This document shows, in pieces, positions 51,905-60,923 of a stretch of DNA of 64,000 nucleotides. The stretch is taken from assembly GCA_031421635.1 (NCBI GenBank), contig JANOPA010000055.1:81451-145450 (forward strand). The letters run 5' to 3'. The position numbers and the translations under genes were made by a program. The notes under the pieces are model-generated. The model had not been told where the DNA came from, made no database searches, and worked only from the letters and a program-made list of their open reading frames with translations. Positions within the stretch are counted from its first letter, which is position 1, and every line of letters starts with the position of its first letter. This stretch comes from JAPOKJ01 sp031421635. Its GTDB lineage: Bacteria; Pseudomonadota; Gammaproteobacteria; Burkholderiales; Burkholderiaceae_E.

Positions 51905-52960
51905 ATGAACGCAAATACCATGAGTGCAGTAACTCCCGCAATCCAGGCTGAGCGTGAGGCCTTCTATGGTCGGGCCGATACCCAAAATCTGGCACCGCTA
52001 TGGACCCGACTGCGCTCACTCGTGCCCGAGGCTCCAACACCGGTGGGCGTGCCGCACCGCTGGGCGTACTCAGAGGTGCGGCCCTACGTTCTTGAGTCGG
52101 CGCTGCACATCAGTGCTCAAGAAGCCGAGCGTCGCGTCCTGATTCTGGAAAATCCCGGCCTCAAAGGCAGCTCCCAGATCACCAACTCGCTTTATGCGGG
52201 TCTGCAGTTAATCATGCCAGGCGAAGTGGCGCCCGCGCATCGTCACACCCAAAGCGCGCTGCGTTTCATTGTTGAAGGTAGCGGAGCCTTCACAACGGTA
52301 GATGGTGAAAAGACCACCATGCGGCCCGGTGACTTCGTGATTACGCCTTCCTGGACTTGGCATCACCATGGCCATGACGCTAGCGGCCCGATGGTCTGGT
52401 TAGATGGTCTGGATATTCCTCTCGTGGCTTTCTTCAATAGCACCTTTCGTGAAGATCATCATCAGGCAGAAGCCGAGATTACGCGACCCGAGGGGGATTC
52501 CCTGTGGCGCTTTGGCAGTGGCCTGCTTCCAGTGGGTTATGCCAATGCAACCGCGAACTCGCCCGTATTTAACTATCCTTACGAGCGCACTCGGGAGGCC
52601 TTGTACAGCATGACGAAGGCTGGTGCTCCTGATCGCCATACGGGCTATCTGATGCGCTACGTCAACCCGACCGATGGCGGTTGGGCCATGCCGACCATGG
52701 CGACCATGATTCGCCTCGTCCCGAAGAGCTTTCGGAGCGCGCCTTACCGCTCCAGCGACAGTACGATCTTTATCGTGGTCGAGGGCGAGGGTGAGATCGA
52801 TGTGGCCGGGCAAAAAATGCTTCTCATCCCCCATGACGTGGTGGTGGTGCCTGGTTGGATGCCCTATACCTTTAACGCCCGTGAGGACTTGGTACTATTC
52901 TCATATTCGGATCGCGTGGCTCAGGAAAAGCTCGGTTTCTTCAGAGAGCAGCGCTTGTAA
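51905..52960 (+). CDS. Gentisate 1,2-dioxygenase
   Basis: The ATG at 51905, with AAGGA six bases upstream, gives 351 residues. Two cupin domains are visible. The first carries the iron ligands His112, His114 (AHRHTQSALRFIVEG) and His153 (WTWHHHGHD). The second contains FIVVEGEGEIDVAGQ. This is the normal architecture of gentisate 1,2-dioxygenases, which cleave gentisate to maleylpyruvate. It lies 35 bp after boxA and 48 bp before an acyl-CoA ligase gene, so it is probably transcribed with the box genes. 1-hydroxy-2-naphthoate or salicylate dioxygenases share this fold and remain possible. Confidence 0.88.
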   Translation: MNANTMSAVTPAIQAEREAFYGRADTQNLAPLWTRLRSLVPEAPTPVGVPHRWAYSEVRPYVLESALHISAQEAERRVLILENPGLKGSSQITNSLYAGLQLIMPGEVAPAHRHTQSALRFIVEGSGAFTTVDGEKTTMRPGDFVITPSWTWHHHGHDASGPMVWLDGLDIPLVAFFNSTFREDHHQAEAEITRPEGDSLWRFGSGLLPVGYANATANSPVFNYPYERTREALYSMTKAGAPDRHTGYLMRYVNPTDGGWAMPTMATMIRLVPKSFRSAPYRSSDSTIFIVVEGEGEIDVAGQKMLLIPHDVVVVPGWMPYTFNAREDLVLFSYSDRVAQEKLGFFREQRL

Positions 52961-53008
52961 AATAGGGCCAGGTGATCCTCAAAAGACCTTGAACACTGAG
53001 GAGACCGC

Positions 53009-54637
53009 ATGAATGGCCTAATGATGCAGCAACCGCTGCTGATTTCTTCCCTACTCACCCACGCCGAGTGTAATCATGGCGATCAGGTGATCGTATCGCG
53101 CCGCGTTGAGGGCGATATTCACCGCATGAACTACGCGCAGCTTGCGGCTCGCTCCCGGCGTGTGGCCAATGTGCTGGCTAAACTGGGCATCAAGCCAGGA
53201 GAGCGTGTTGGTACGATGGCTTGGAACACGCATCGCCATATGGAGCTGTATTACGGTGCTTCTGGGTCGGGTGCCATCCTGCACACGTTCAACCCTCGCC
53301 TGCATCCCGATCAGGTGGTATACATCTCCGATCATGCCGAAGACCAGGTTTTGTTTTTCGACCTGACCTTCCTGCCTGTGGTGGAGGCCGTCGCCGCACG
53401 CGTTAAAACGATCAAGCACTTTGTGGCGATGACAGATAGCGCTCATATGCCCAAAGACTGTAAAGTCACGGGCTTGCTTTGCTACGAAGATCTGCTGAAC
53501 GCGGCCTCTGATCAATATGAATGGCCGCAGTTTGATGAGAACGCGGCGTCCTCACTGTGTTACACCTCCGGTACCACAGGCAACCCTAAGGGGGTGTTGT
53601 ACAGCCATCGCTCGACCGTCCTACATACCTATGCAGGCGCCTTGCCCGATGTTTTGAACTGTTCTTCGGCGGACACGATTTTGCCCGTGGTACCGATGTT
53701 CCATGTCAATGCCTGGGGCCTGCCCTACATTGCTTGCATGGTCGGCGCAAAGCTGGTCTTTCCAGGACCAGGCCTAGACGGTAAGTCGCTCTATGAGTTA
53801 TTCGAGACCGAAGGTGTCACGTTCTCCGCGGGCGTGCCGACCGTTTGGCAAGGTTTGCTGGCCTACACCGATAGCAACAATCTCAAGTTTTCCACCATGA
53901 ACCGCACCGTGATCGGCGGCTCGGCTTGCCCGCCCGCGATGATCAAAAAGTTTGATGAGCAATACGGCGTGCGAGTCATCCAAGGTTGGGGGATGACAGA
54001 AATGAGTCCCTTGGGCACGGTCAGCACCTTCAAAGCCAAGCATTTGAATTTGCCGCGCGAAGAAAGGCAAGCTATCCAAGCCACCCAGGGTCGATTGGTG
54101 TTCGGTGTTGAAATGAAAATTATTGACCCCGAAGGCACAACTTTGCCCTGGGATGGACAGGCCTCGGGCGATCTTCTCGTGCGCGGCCCTTGGATCATCG
54201 ATAAGTATTTCAAGAGCGAAGGAGGCAACCCTTTGGTCGATGGCTGGTTTCCGACCGGTGATGTGGCCAAGATCACACCCGATGGCTATATGCAGATTAC
54301 AGATCGGAGCAAAGACGTTATTAAGTCGGGCGGAGAATGGATCGGCTCCATTGATCTGGAAAATATCGCGATGGCCCATCCCTCGGTGGCCATGGCGGCA
54401 TGTATTGCGGTAGCCCATCCTAAATGGGACGAACGACCCATGCTGGTGGTCGTCAAAAAGCCTGGAGCCGAGCTGAGTCGCGACGCTTTGTTGGCGTTTT
54501 TTGAAGGCAAAATTGCCAAATGGTGGACGCCTGACGACGTGGTTTTCGTGGACGCGATCCCGTTAGGGGCGACCGGCAAGATGCTCAAGAATCGCTTAAG
54601 AGAGCAGTTTAAGGACCATAAGCTTCCGAGCGCGTAA
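53009..54637 (+). CDS. AMP-forming acyl-CoA ligase (fatty-acyl/DmdB-like)
   Basis: A 542-residue ligase of the FadD/DmdB group. The phosphate loop is CYTSGTTGNPKGVLYSHRS, the middle has MFHVNAWGLPY and VIQGWGMTEMSPLG, the hinge is ITDRSKDVIKSGGEWI and the C-terminal catalytic Lys is in LGATGKMLKNRLR. It makes an acyl- or aryl-CoA with ATP. It follows the gentisate dioxygenase by 48 bp in the box direction, so it may activate an aromatic or side-chain acid; no substrate can be assigned. A long intergenic stretch of 227 bp follows. Confidence 0.87.
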   Translation: MNGLMMQQPLLISSLLTHAECNHGDQVIVSRRVEGDIHRMNYAQLAARSRRVANVLAKLGIKPGERVGTMAWNTHRHMELYYGASGSGAILHTFNPRLHPDQVVYISDHAEDQVLFFDLTFLPVVEAVAARVKTIKHFVAMTDSAHMPKDCKVTGLLCYEDLLNAASDQYEWPQFDENAASSLCYTSGTTGNPKGVLYSHRSTVLHTYAGALPDVLNCSSADTILPVVPMFHVNAWGLPYIACMVGAKLVFPGPGLDGKSLYELFETEGVTFSAGVPTVWQGLLAYTDSNNLKFSTMNRTVIGGSACPPAMIKKFDEQYGVRVIQGWGMTEMSPLGTVSTFKAKHLNLPREERQAIQATQGRLVFGVEMKIIDPEGTTLPWDGQASGDLLVRGPWIIDKYFKSEGGNPLVDGWFPTGDVAKITPDGYMQITDRSKDVIKSGGEWIGSIDLENIAMAHPSVAMAACIAVAHPKWDERPMLVVVKKPGAELSRDALLAFFEGKIAKWWTPDDVVFVDAIPLGATGKMLKNRLREQFKDHKLPSA

Positions 54638-54808
54638 GTCAGCGTTCTTTAGCAAAAAATGAGAGCCAGCCAGGCGGGATCTTCGAGTGGATTGAGCGCC
54701 AGAAAGTGGTTCAATCGGAAGGTCCAGAGCTGGGTACTTGAAAAAAAGCCAGAAAAAGTCATAGAAACTATTGAGCCATAACAACTCAACAGTATCTTAG
54801 GAGTTCAA

Positions 54809-54849
54809 AGTTAAACCCGTGCTAAAAGTCTCGTCGCAAGGGTTTAACT
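54809..54849 (-). terminator. Inverted repeat with 10-bp perfect arms (possible terminator)
   Basis: AGTTAAACCC (54809-54818) and GGGTTTAACT (54840-54849) are perfect complements with a 21-base loop. It starts 15 bp after the stop of the leftward lipoprotein gene and lies between two convergent genes, so a terminator is plausible, but there is no T-run and the loop is long. The rest of the 54638-54864 gap shows nothing I can name. Confidence 0.4.
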
Positions 54850-54864
54850 GGGCTACTGGGTAGC

Positions 54865-56172
54865 TTACTTGACCGTGTCGAAGACTGCTTTCGCCTGGGC
54901 ATGGCAGAACGGTGGCTCATACGAGCCATGGTAATTGCCATAGTAGGTGGCGAAGGCTGCGCTGGTTGGGTCGGTCGGTGCCTTGCCGGCGACTCCATAG
55001 GTGGCTTGAACAAAAGGGTCCACATCTATCGAAGTGACGTTGGTCAGACCCCGTGCGGTGAAATCCGCCTGGGCGACTTGCTGCTGCAAAACCGGTGGCA
55101 CGGTTGGATCTCCGGCGCCTCCGCACAACAAGGTTTTTGCTTTGGGGCTCCAGCCCAGCAAGTCGTTTTTCTTGGCCGCCAGATACAAGGCATTGTTGTT
55201 ATTGGTCTGAGTGTCGGTCAGGAATGCCGCTTGAAACACTGCGTCGCGAGCCTGGATGGGTGTTTCACCGGCAGCACCAGGTAACTTGTTGGTCGTAACC
55301 AAGGTGGTGTAGGTCAAAGTAGGACTCGGCAGCAGGGTTTCAATGTATTCCGAATACGGGGCTTTGAAGGCCTGCGTCACCGGGCTGTAAATGCCGCCAT
55401 AGATTTTTTGCCAGGAAGTGACCAAGTAGGGCACGAAGAACTGCACCCCGGCGATTACAGCAGGGCTCTTGATAGAACCTGACAAGTTGTACGGGCCTGC
55501 TAAATGAGCGCCCGCAGCGACCACAATTTCGTTTGGAATGTCACGTTCGATGGCGCGATGAGCCGCCATTGACGAATGACCGCCTTGAGAGTACCCGGTC
55601 AACATGACTTTTCCCGATAAGGTCAAGCCCACGCCTGCCGCAGCGCGGCGGGCTGCGCGGATCGAATCGATCACAGAACTGGCCTCGGAATCGGCATGCA
55701 AGTAGGGATGGTAGGCGTAGGTCGATTTGGCAAAACCCAGGTAGTCGGTAGCGACCACTGCATAACCTTGCGCAGCATAGACCGCAGCTAACAGGAAGGT
55801 CTCACCATCGGCAGGGTTGGCTAGGGTGCGAGGTTTTTGTACGTCCGTGCCCTTGGCATAGGCCACTAAGGGGGCGGCGGTAGTACAGGTGCCGCTCGGA
55901 GAAAGGAGCACACCGGAGGCGTTGGCTTCCTCCCCATTGACGCCGGAGGTCGAATAAAACAGAGAGACAACCTTGACGTCGCATTTCGCTTTGCCACTTA
56001 GGGCTTGCAGACCAGAGGACGCTGTCGCCGCGTCAATCTGCGCCACCGTAAGAGTGGTGATGGTTGCTGGGTTTTCAAGCAAGGTGCCGCGCGGTAAGGC
56101 TGAATCGCCGCATGCCGCTAATAAGGTGGCCGCTGCAGGCAAGGCCAACAGATTTAGGTTTCGAATATTCAA
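54865..56172 (-). CDS. Alpha/beta hydrolase lipoprotein (secretory lipase-like)
   Basis: A 435-residue protein with a lipoprotein signal: residues 1-20 hydrophobic, lipobox LLAAC with Cys21, then GDSALPRG. The hydrolase core shows GYAVVATDYLGFAKS and the nucleophile Ser195 in LTGYSQGGHSSM, later LLCGGAGDPTVPP (Asp region) and a Cys close to the C-terminus. The pattern fits the LIP-type family of secretory lipases. It is a single leftward gene, convergent with the acyl-CoA ligase gene and divergent from the aldehyde dehydrogenase gene. It may cleave esters outside the inner membrane. Confidence 0.82.
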   Translation of the reverse strand: MNIRNLNLLALPAAATLLAACGDSALPRGTLLENPATITTLTVAQIDAATASSGLQALSGKAKCDVKVVSLFYSTSGVNGEEANASGVLLSPSGTCTTAAPLVAYAKGTDVQKPRTLANPADGETFLLAAVYAAQGYAVVATDYLGFAKSTYAYHPYLHADSEASSVIDSIRAARRAAAGVGLTLSGKVMLTGYSQGGHSSMAAHRAIERDIPNEIVVAAGAHLAGPYNLSGSIKSPAVIAGVQFFVPYLVTSWQKIYGGIYSPVTQAFKAPYSEYIETLLPSPTLTYTTLVTTNKLPGAAGETPIQARDAVFQAAFLTDTQTNNNNALYLAAKKNDLLGWSPKAKTLLCGGAGDPTVPPVLQQQVAQADFTARGLTNVTSIDVDPFVQATYGVAGKAPTDPTSAAFATYYGNYHGSYEPPFCHAQAKAVFDTVK

Positions 56173-56427
56173 TGAAGTCTCCTCTGGGGTTTAAGGTTCT
56201 CGTTCCGCTGGCGCAGACTCGTTGGTCCGTGACCTAGCCAGACTTTTTCGAGCAGCCGCTCTAGCGAACGACCAGTGCCCGAGCAAGTGGTTTTGATTGT
56301 ACGCTCAGAAGTGGTGCACTAGTCTGTCAGCGATATCGCCGTGGTGCTTGTCTTTGATTGGGCGGCTCTCGCCTCGTCAGTTACGATAGCGTTACTTTTA
56401 CTAGACTGGCATTTGCCTAATATAGCT

Positions 56428-57903
56428 ATGACGCTCTCTACCTTTTTAGTCGCCGGTGTGCCGGTATCACCGGCGCATTTTATCAACGGTCGACGTGTTG
56501 CCTCGGCACAGTCATTTTCCTTATTTTCCCCGATTGACCAGCGCGCTTTAGGCGATGTTGCGGAAGGTGAGCCAGAGCACTGCGAGTTAGCCGTACAAGC
56601 CGCATCGAAGGCCTTTCCCGCCTGGGCCGCTTTGAGCGCTGCAGAACGTAAACTCTACCTCGATCGCTTCGCTGATGAAATTGGCAAACGGGCGGAGGCG
56701 CTGTGCTTGCTAGAGAGTAACGATGCAGGCGTTCTGCTGTCGCGTATGCGTCATGGCATTGTGCCGCGCGCCATGCTCAATATCCGTTATTTCGCCGAGC
56801 ATGCCCTGACCTTGCAAGATCGGCCCATCCATACGGAGCAAGCCGAGCATCGAGTGCGTCATGATCCGGCTGGTGTGGTGTTGATCATCACGCCCTGGAA
56901 TGCGCCCCTCATGTTGACCACTTGGAAGCTGGGGCCGGCACTGGCTGCGGGCAATACAGTGATTGTGAAACCTCCTGAGTGGGCGCCGCTCACTTGCTCC
57001 ATTCTTGCCGACTGCGCCGAGGCGGCAGGTTTGCCCGCCGGGGTTTTGAATATTGTGCAGGGCAGCGGCGCGACGACCGGGGCGCGCTTGGTGAGTGATC
57101 CGCGCTTGGCGCGAATTTCGTTTACCGGCTCGGTGCCCACGGCCAGGTTGATTGCCCAAGCCGCAGGTGCAAACCTGACGCCTTGTAGCCTCGAACTGGG
57201 TGGCAAGAGCCCCTTCATTGTGTTGGCGGATGCAGATTTGGATAACGCTGCGGCGACTGGTGCTCTGATGTATCGCAATGCCGGTCAAGTGTGCCTGGCA
57301 GGGACGAGATTTCTCGTGCATCACAGGGTTCGCGATTCGTTTCTTGAGATCATGCGGGGCTACGTCGAAAAGCTCAAGGTTGGCGATCCGCGCGAAGAAG
57401 GCACCGAAGTCGGACCGATCATTCATCCCCGCCAATTAGAGCGCGTTAATGGCTTCGTGGAGCGCGCCATTGCTGCCGGAGCCAAGTTGGAATGGGGTGG
57501 CAAGGTGCATGCTTTTGGCGCACAATACTTTCAACCCACCATGTTGAGCGAGGTCGCTCAGCATTCCGAAATTGTCCAAAGCGAAGTGTTCGGCCCAGTG
57601 CTCACGATCCAAAGTTTTGAGACGGATGAGGAAGCCATCGCCTTGGCTAATGGCACGGATTACGGCCTCGGTGGGGTCTGCTACGGCGAAGTCGCGCACG
57701 CGAGCGCCGTGGCTGAACAGGTGCGGACCGGATTTATTTGGGTCAATAGCTTTGGCATTCGCGACTTGGCCGCTCCTTTTGGCGGCATCAAGCGCAGCGG
57801 CATTGGCCGAGAAGGGGGCGACTGGAGCTTCGAGTTCTTTTGCGATGTGAAGGACGTAGTAGTCCCCAAGAAACCTTTCAAGGCAAGTTTTAGCCACCGT
57901 TAG
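56428..57903 (+). CDS. Aldehyde dehydrogenase (HpaE-like)
   Basis: I use the ATG at 56428 (491 residues), though no ribosome site precedes it; the conserved start FINGRRVAS comes 20 residues later, and a GTG at 56458 is possible. Catalytic residues are Glu256 in SLELGGKSPF and Cys289 in NAGQVCLAGTRF; NAD-binding is shown by ITPWNAPLMLTTWKLGPAL and FTGSVPTARLIAQ. The closest named group appears to be 5-carboxymethyl-2-hydroxymuconate semialdehyde dehydrogenase, HpaE. It is followed after 122 bp by a LigB-type dioxygenase, which fits meta-cleavage of homoprotocatechuate or a similar diphenol. It does not resemble the BoxD dehydrogenase. Confidence 0.8.
   Translation: MTLSTFLVAGVPVSPAHFINGRRVASAQSFSLFSPIDQRALGDVAEGEPEHCELAVQAASKAFPAWAALSAAERKLYLDRFADEIGKRAEALCLLESNDAGVLLSRMRHGIVPRAMLNIRYFAEHALTLQDRPIHTEQAEHRVRHDPAGVVLIITPWNAPLMLTTWKLGPALAAGNTVIVKPPEWAPLTCSILADCAEAAGLPAGVLNIVQGSGATTGARLVSDPRLARISFTGSVPTARLIAQAAGANLTPCSLELGGKSPFIVLADADLDNAAATGALMYRNAGQVCLAGTRFLVHHRVRDSFLEIMRGYVEKLKVGDPREEGTEVGPIIHPRQLERVNGFVERAIAAGAKLEWGGKVHAFGAQYFQPTMLSEVAQHSEIVQSEVFGPVLTIQSFETDEEAIALANGTDYGLGGVCYGEVAHASAVAEQVRTGFIWVNSFGIRDLAAPFGGIKRSGIGREGGDWSFEFFCDVKDVVVPKKPFKASFSHR
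56451..56475. repeat. 8-bp perfect inverted repeat at the aldehyde dehydrogenase start
   Basis: CGCCGGTG (56451-56458) and CACCGGCG (56468-56475) with a 9-base spacer that repeats GCCGG. It lies within codons 8-16 under the chosen start and could be an mRNA stem affecting translation or an operator. Confidence 0.45.
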
Positions 57904-58025
57904 TTGTCGCTTAGATTCTGCTTATCGCCTTGGACCCTCAATATTCAAGCTGAGATTGTTTAAACTAGGAGAGTTATTTGTGACTCACCCGTCCAGCGCA
58001 CGTTAAAGAACTAAGGAAAACTCTC

Positions 58026-58886
58026 ATGGGCCAGATCGTTGGCGCAGCCATCGTTTCACACCATCCTGGACTAATGCAATGCGAAGAGTTTCGTGTGCTG
58101 CAAGGTGCTGGAGCCGATTCTGATTTGATCGCAGGCTATGCGAGAGTTCGCCAAAAAATATTGGCTGCCAATCCCGATGTAGTCATGATCTTCGACACCC
58201 ATTGGTTTACCACGGGCTATCACTTGATTGATGGTGGTGCCCATTATCAAGGCACCTATCTGTCTGAGGAAATGCCCTGGTACTTGTACGGTGTGCCCTA
58301 TGATTATCACGGTCATCCCGAACTGGCGCTCGCCATTGAAGACGTCGCTCGAGAAAAGAAAGTTCAAACTAAAGCGGTCTGTAACCCGGCCTTGCCGCGT
58401 CACTATCCAAGTATCAATGTCATCAAGCAATTGCGCTTGGAGAGCACGCCTATCGTCTCGGTCAGTTCTTGTCAGAATTGCCAGCCCAAGCATTTTTTGG
58501 AATCCGGTGAGGTGATTGCTGAGGCGATACGGCGTAGCAACTTACGGGTGGTCTTGCTGGCTTCCGGCGCCTTGAGTCACAAGTTCAATGAAATCGATTG
58601 GCGACCGACACACCTACGCATTTTCCATGAGACCAACGTTTCTCGACCCGAGAATGTCGTGAGCGATAAGCAGGCCATTGAGTTGATGAAGGCTGGCCGG
58701 CATGACGCGATTTTGGAAAACTGGGATCGCGACTATCGCAAGCTCCCCTGGGAGGCTTTTGGCGCGCATTACTTACAAATGATTGGCGCTCTGGGTGGTG
58801 CCAATTGCCAGGCGAAGGGTGCGCCCTTGTCGGACTATGAGAACGCTCGTGGCACCGGCAATGTTCATGTTTGGTTTGATCTTTAG
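58026..58886 (+). CDS. Class III (LigB-type) extradiol ring-cleavage dioxygenase, HpaD-like
   Basis: A 286-residue dioxygenase of the LigB fold. Likely iron ligands are in the N-terminal SHHPGL (His12 or His13) and FDTHWF (His59), followed by the catalytic His of the SHKFN segment in LASGALSHKFNEID. The pattern, including the start AAIVSHHPGL and the GNPEL-like stretch HGHPELALAIED, matches 3,4-dihydroxyphenylacetate 2,3-dioxygenase (HpaD). It would open a catechol ring next to one hydroxyl. It sits between an HpaE-like dehydrogenase and a FAH-family enzyme, the order expected in a homoprotocatechuate pathway, though the true substrate may differ. Confidence 0.83.
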   Translation: MGQIVGAAIVSHHPGLMQCEEFRVLQGAGADSDLIAGYARVRQKILAANPDVVMIFDTHWFTTGYHLIDGGAHYQGTYLSEEMPWYLYGVPYDYHGHPELALAIEDVAREKKVQTKAVCNPALPRHYPSINVIKQLRLESTPIVSVSSCQNCQPKHFLESGEVIAEAIRRSNLRVVLLASGALSHKFNEIDWRPTHLRIFHETNVSRPENVVSDKQAIELMKAGRHDAILENWDRDYRKLPWEAFGAHYLQMIGALGGANCQAKGAPLSDYENARGTGNVHVWFDL

Positions 58887-58903
58887 GCATTGTCGAGGCT
58901 GTC

Positions 58904-59857
58904 ATGAATTTTGAGTTTCCGTATCAAGAATTGCCTGCGATATTGCGTGGACCTAGAGTGGAGCGGCGCCGGGTTTTAATCGGCGCAAGCGCGTACTGGG
59001 GTACGGTTATAGAGGGCGGTACATCGGCTGGGCAGTTGCGTTTAGATGACGGTCGGGTGGTTGACCCAAGTGCTTTGCCCCATTTGCCACCTGTGGAGCC
59101 CAGCAAAATCATCGCGGCTCATATTTCTTTCGTGTCGAGAAGTATGGAGACCCGCAATCTTCCTCGGCCCACGCCGACCCCGACCTATTTCACCAAGCCA
59201 CCATCGTCCTTGAATGGGCACGGTGGGCAAATCCTCAAGCCTGCGGATTGCCTGTACCTTAATTACGAAAGCGAGTATGCGGTGGTGATCGGCAAGACCT
59301 GCCGCAATGTTCTCCCCGACGAAGCCTGGGATTACATCGGAGGCTTTTGTCCCGCGCTCGACATGGGTTTGCAAAATTTCCGTGACACCGACCAAGGGTC
59401 CATGTTGAGGGTAAAAGGCGCGGATACTTTGCTGCCGATTGGTCCTGGCATCGTGACCGGTGTCAATATCTTCGAACAAACTTTGCGGACTTATCGTAAC
59501 GGCTTGGTGGTGCAAGAAGCTCACATTGGTGACGAAGCGATCTGGGGTCCGCATTACGTCATCGCAGATATCGCGCGGCACATTACTCTTTTACCAGGCG
59601 ATGTCATTTTGATGGGCACACCTTGCCATTCGCGCTCGGTCGACCCGGGCGATCTCATCGAATGCGAAATTACAGGTCTGGGTCGCTTGTCTGGCATGGT
59701 CACCGCGATCGATGCGCCTCGGGCCGCAGCGCTCGGTGTCGGGCATCAACCAAACGATAGCCCCGAGGTCAGGCGGGTCGCCTTTGGTTTTGATGAGCGC
59801 GTGCCCGAGCGATTTAAAGAGAATTACCGTCGCGCTACGGCGATGAAAAGCAAATAA
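58904..59857 (+). CDS. Fumarylacetoacetate hydrolase (FAH) family protein
   Basis: A 317-residue member of the FAH family. The metal-binding part has LYLNYESEYAVVIGKT, the central segment ALDMGLQNFRDTDQGS and the motif RVKGADTLLPIGPGIV, which holds the catalytic Lys. VILMGTPCHSRSVDPGDLIE marks the end of the fold. Family members decarboxylate, hydrate or hydrolyse ring-cleavage products, e.g. the HpaG decarboxylase or fumarylpyruvate hydrolase. It starts 17 bp after the extradiol dioxygenase gene. It could handle that product or fumarylpyruvate from the gentisate route. Confidence 0.82.
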   Translation: MNFEFPYQELPAILRGPRVERRRVLIGASAYWGTVIEGGTSAGQLRLDDGRVVDPSALPHLPPVEPSKIIAAHISFVSRSMETRNLPRPTPTPTYFTKPPSSLNGHGGQILKPADCLYLNYESEYAVVIGKTCRNVLPDEAWDYIGGFCPALDMGLQNFRDTDQGSMLRVKGADTLLPIGPGIVTGVNIFEQTLRTYRNGLVVQEAHIGDEAIWGPHYVIADIARHITLLPGDVILMGTPCHSRSVDPGDLIECEITGLGRLSGMVTAIDAPRAAALGVGHQPNDSPEVRRVAFGFDERVPERFKENYRRATAMKSK

Positions 59858-59883
59858 TCGGAGAAATGAGTGAAGGAAGTTTG

Positions 59884-60903
59884 ATGAAGGTTTGTATCGT
59901 AGGCGCCGGAGCAATTGGTGGCTTCATCGGTACTCGACTCGCAGTTGCCGGAGAGGCCCAAATAAGTGCAATCGCGCGCGGCGCGACGCTTCAAGCTTTA
60001 AAACGCTATGGGTGGCGACTCGATACAGTCGATGCCTCTGGCGCATCACAGCAATTGCGTGCGCCAGCCCTCGCCAGCGACACGGCGAGCGAGCTTGGCG
60101 TTCAAGATCTTGTGGTGATTGCCGTCAAGGGTCCGGCTTTGTCTGGCTTGGCTCAGACCTTGTCTCCCTTGCTGGGCACAGACACCTTGGTGGTACCTGC
60201 CATGAATGGTGTACCTTGGTGGTTTTGTAAAGGCCTTCCCGGTTTTGGTGACGCGGCCCTGCAAAGTGTTGACCCCAGTGGTCTTATCGCGCAAGCCATA
60301 CCATTTGAGCAAGTGATTGGATGCGTGGTGCATACCAGTACATCGACCTCAGAGCCTGGCCTGGTGCAGCACAAATTCGGCAAAGGTCTCATCTTGGGCG
60401 AACCCTCGGGTGGCCAGAGTTCCAGGGTTCAGGCAATCGTTGACCTCCTAGCTCGCGCCGGCTTTGATGCTTCGCAATCTGTGAATGTGCGCTACGACAT
60501 TTGGTACAAGCTCTGGGGCAACCTCACCATGAATCCGGTCTCTGCGATGACCGGAGCGACGATTGAGCATATCCTTTCCGACCCTTTAGTTAGAGAGTTT
60601 TGCTCGTCTGCAATGCGCGAGGCCGCGGAGATCGGCGAGCGCATCGGTTGCTCAGTGACCCAGTCGCCGGAGGATCGTCATGCGGTCACCGCCAAACTGG
60701 GTGCATTCAAAACCTCCATGCTGCAGGATGCAGAAGCTGGTCGTCCCTTAGAGCTCGACGCGATTGTCGGGGCGGTGCGCGAAATCGGGCAGCGCTTGGG
60801 GCAACCTACGCCCAATGTCAACGCACTCCTTGGCCTCACCCGCCTATTCGCGCGCACCAGTGGTCTTTATCCCTTAGACCCTAAAAAACCGGGTTCCTGG
60901 TAA
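59884..60903 (+). CDS. 2-dehydropantoate 2-reductase family protein (PanE/ApbA)
   Basis: The ATG at 59884, with AAGGAAG four bases before it, gives 339 residues. The Rossmann start is KVCIVGAGAIGGFIGTRLA, followed by VIAVKGPALSGLAQTL and the conserved Asn of PAMNGVPWW. The C-terminal domain has the Lys in DIWYKLWGNLTMNPVSAMTG. The family reduces 2-oxo acids with NADPH; ketopantoate is the classic case, but many copies lie in catabolic operons with unknown 2-oxo acids. It follows the FAH gene by 26 bp, so it may belong to the ring-cleavage unit. Confidence 0.82.
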   Translation: MKVCIVGAGAIGGFIGTRLAVAGEAQISAIARGATLQALKRYGWRLDTVDASGASQQLRAPALASDTASELGVQDLVVIAVKGPALSGLAQTLSPLLGTDTLVVPAMNGVPWWFCKGLPGFGDAALQSVDPSGLIAQAIPFEQVIGCVVHTSTSTSEPGLVQHKFGKGLILGEPSGGQSSRVQAIVDLLARAGFDASQSVNVRYDIWYKLWGNLTMNPVSAMTGATIEHILSDPLVREFCSSAMREAAEIGERIGCSVTQSPEDRHAVTAKLGAFKTSMLQDAEAGRPLELDAIVGAVREIGQRLGQPTPNVNALLGLTRLFARTSGLYPLDPKKPGSW

Positions 60904-60923
60904 AGATATCGCAGCATGTTTGA

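Noticed and set aside
56428..57903. BoxD (3,4-dehydroadipyl-CoA semialdehyde dehydrogenase)
   Set aside because: The protein has the pattern of HpaE-like aldehyde dehydrogenases and is grouped with extradiol cleavage genes, not with the box genes.
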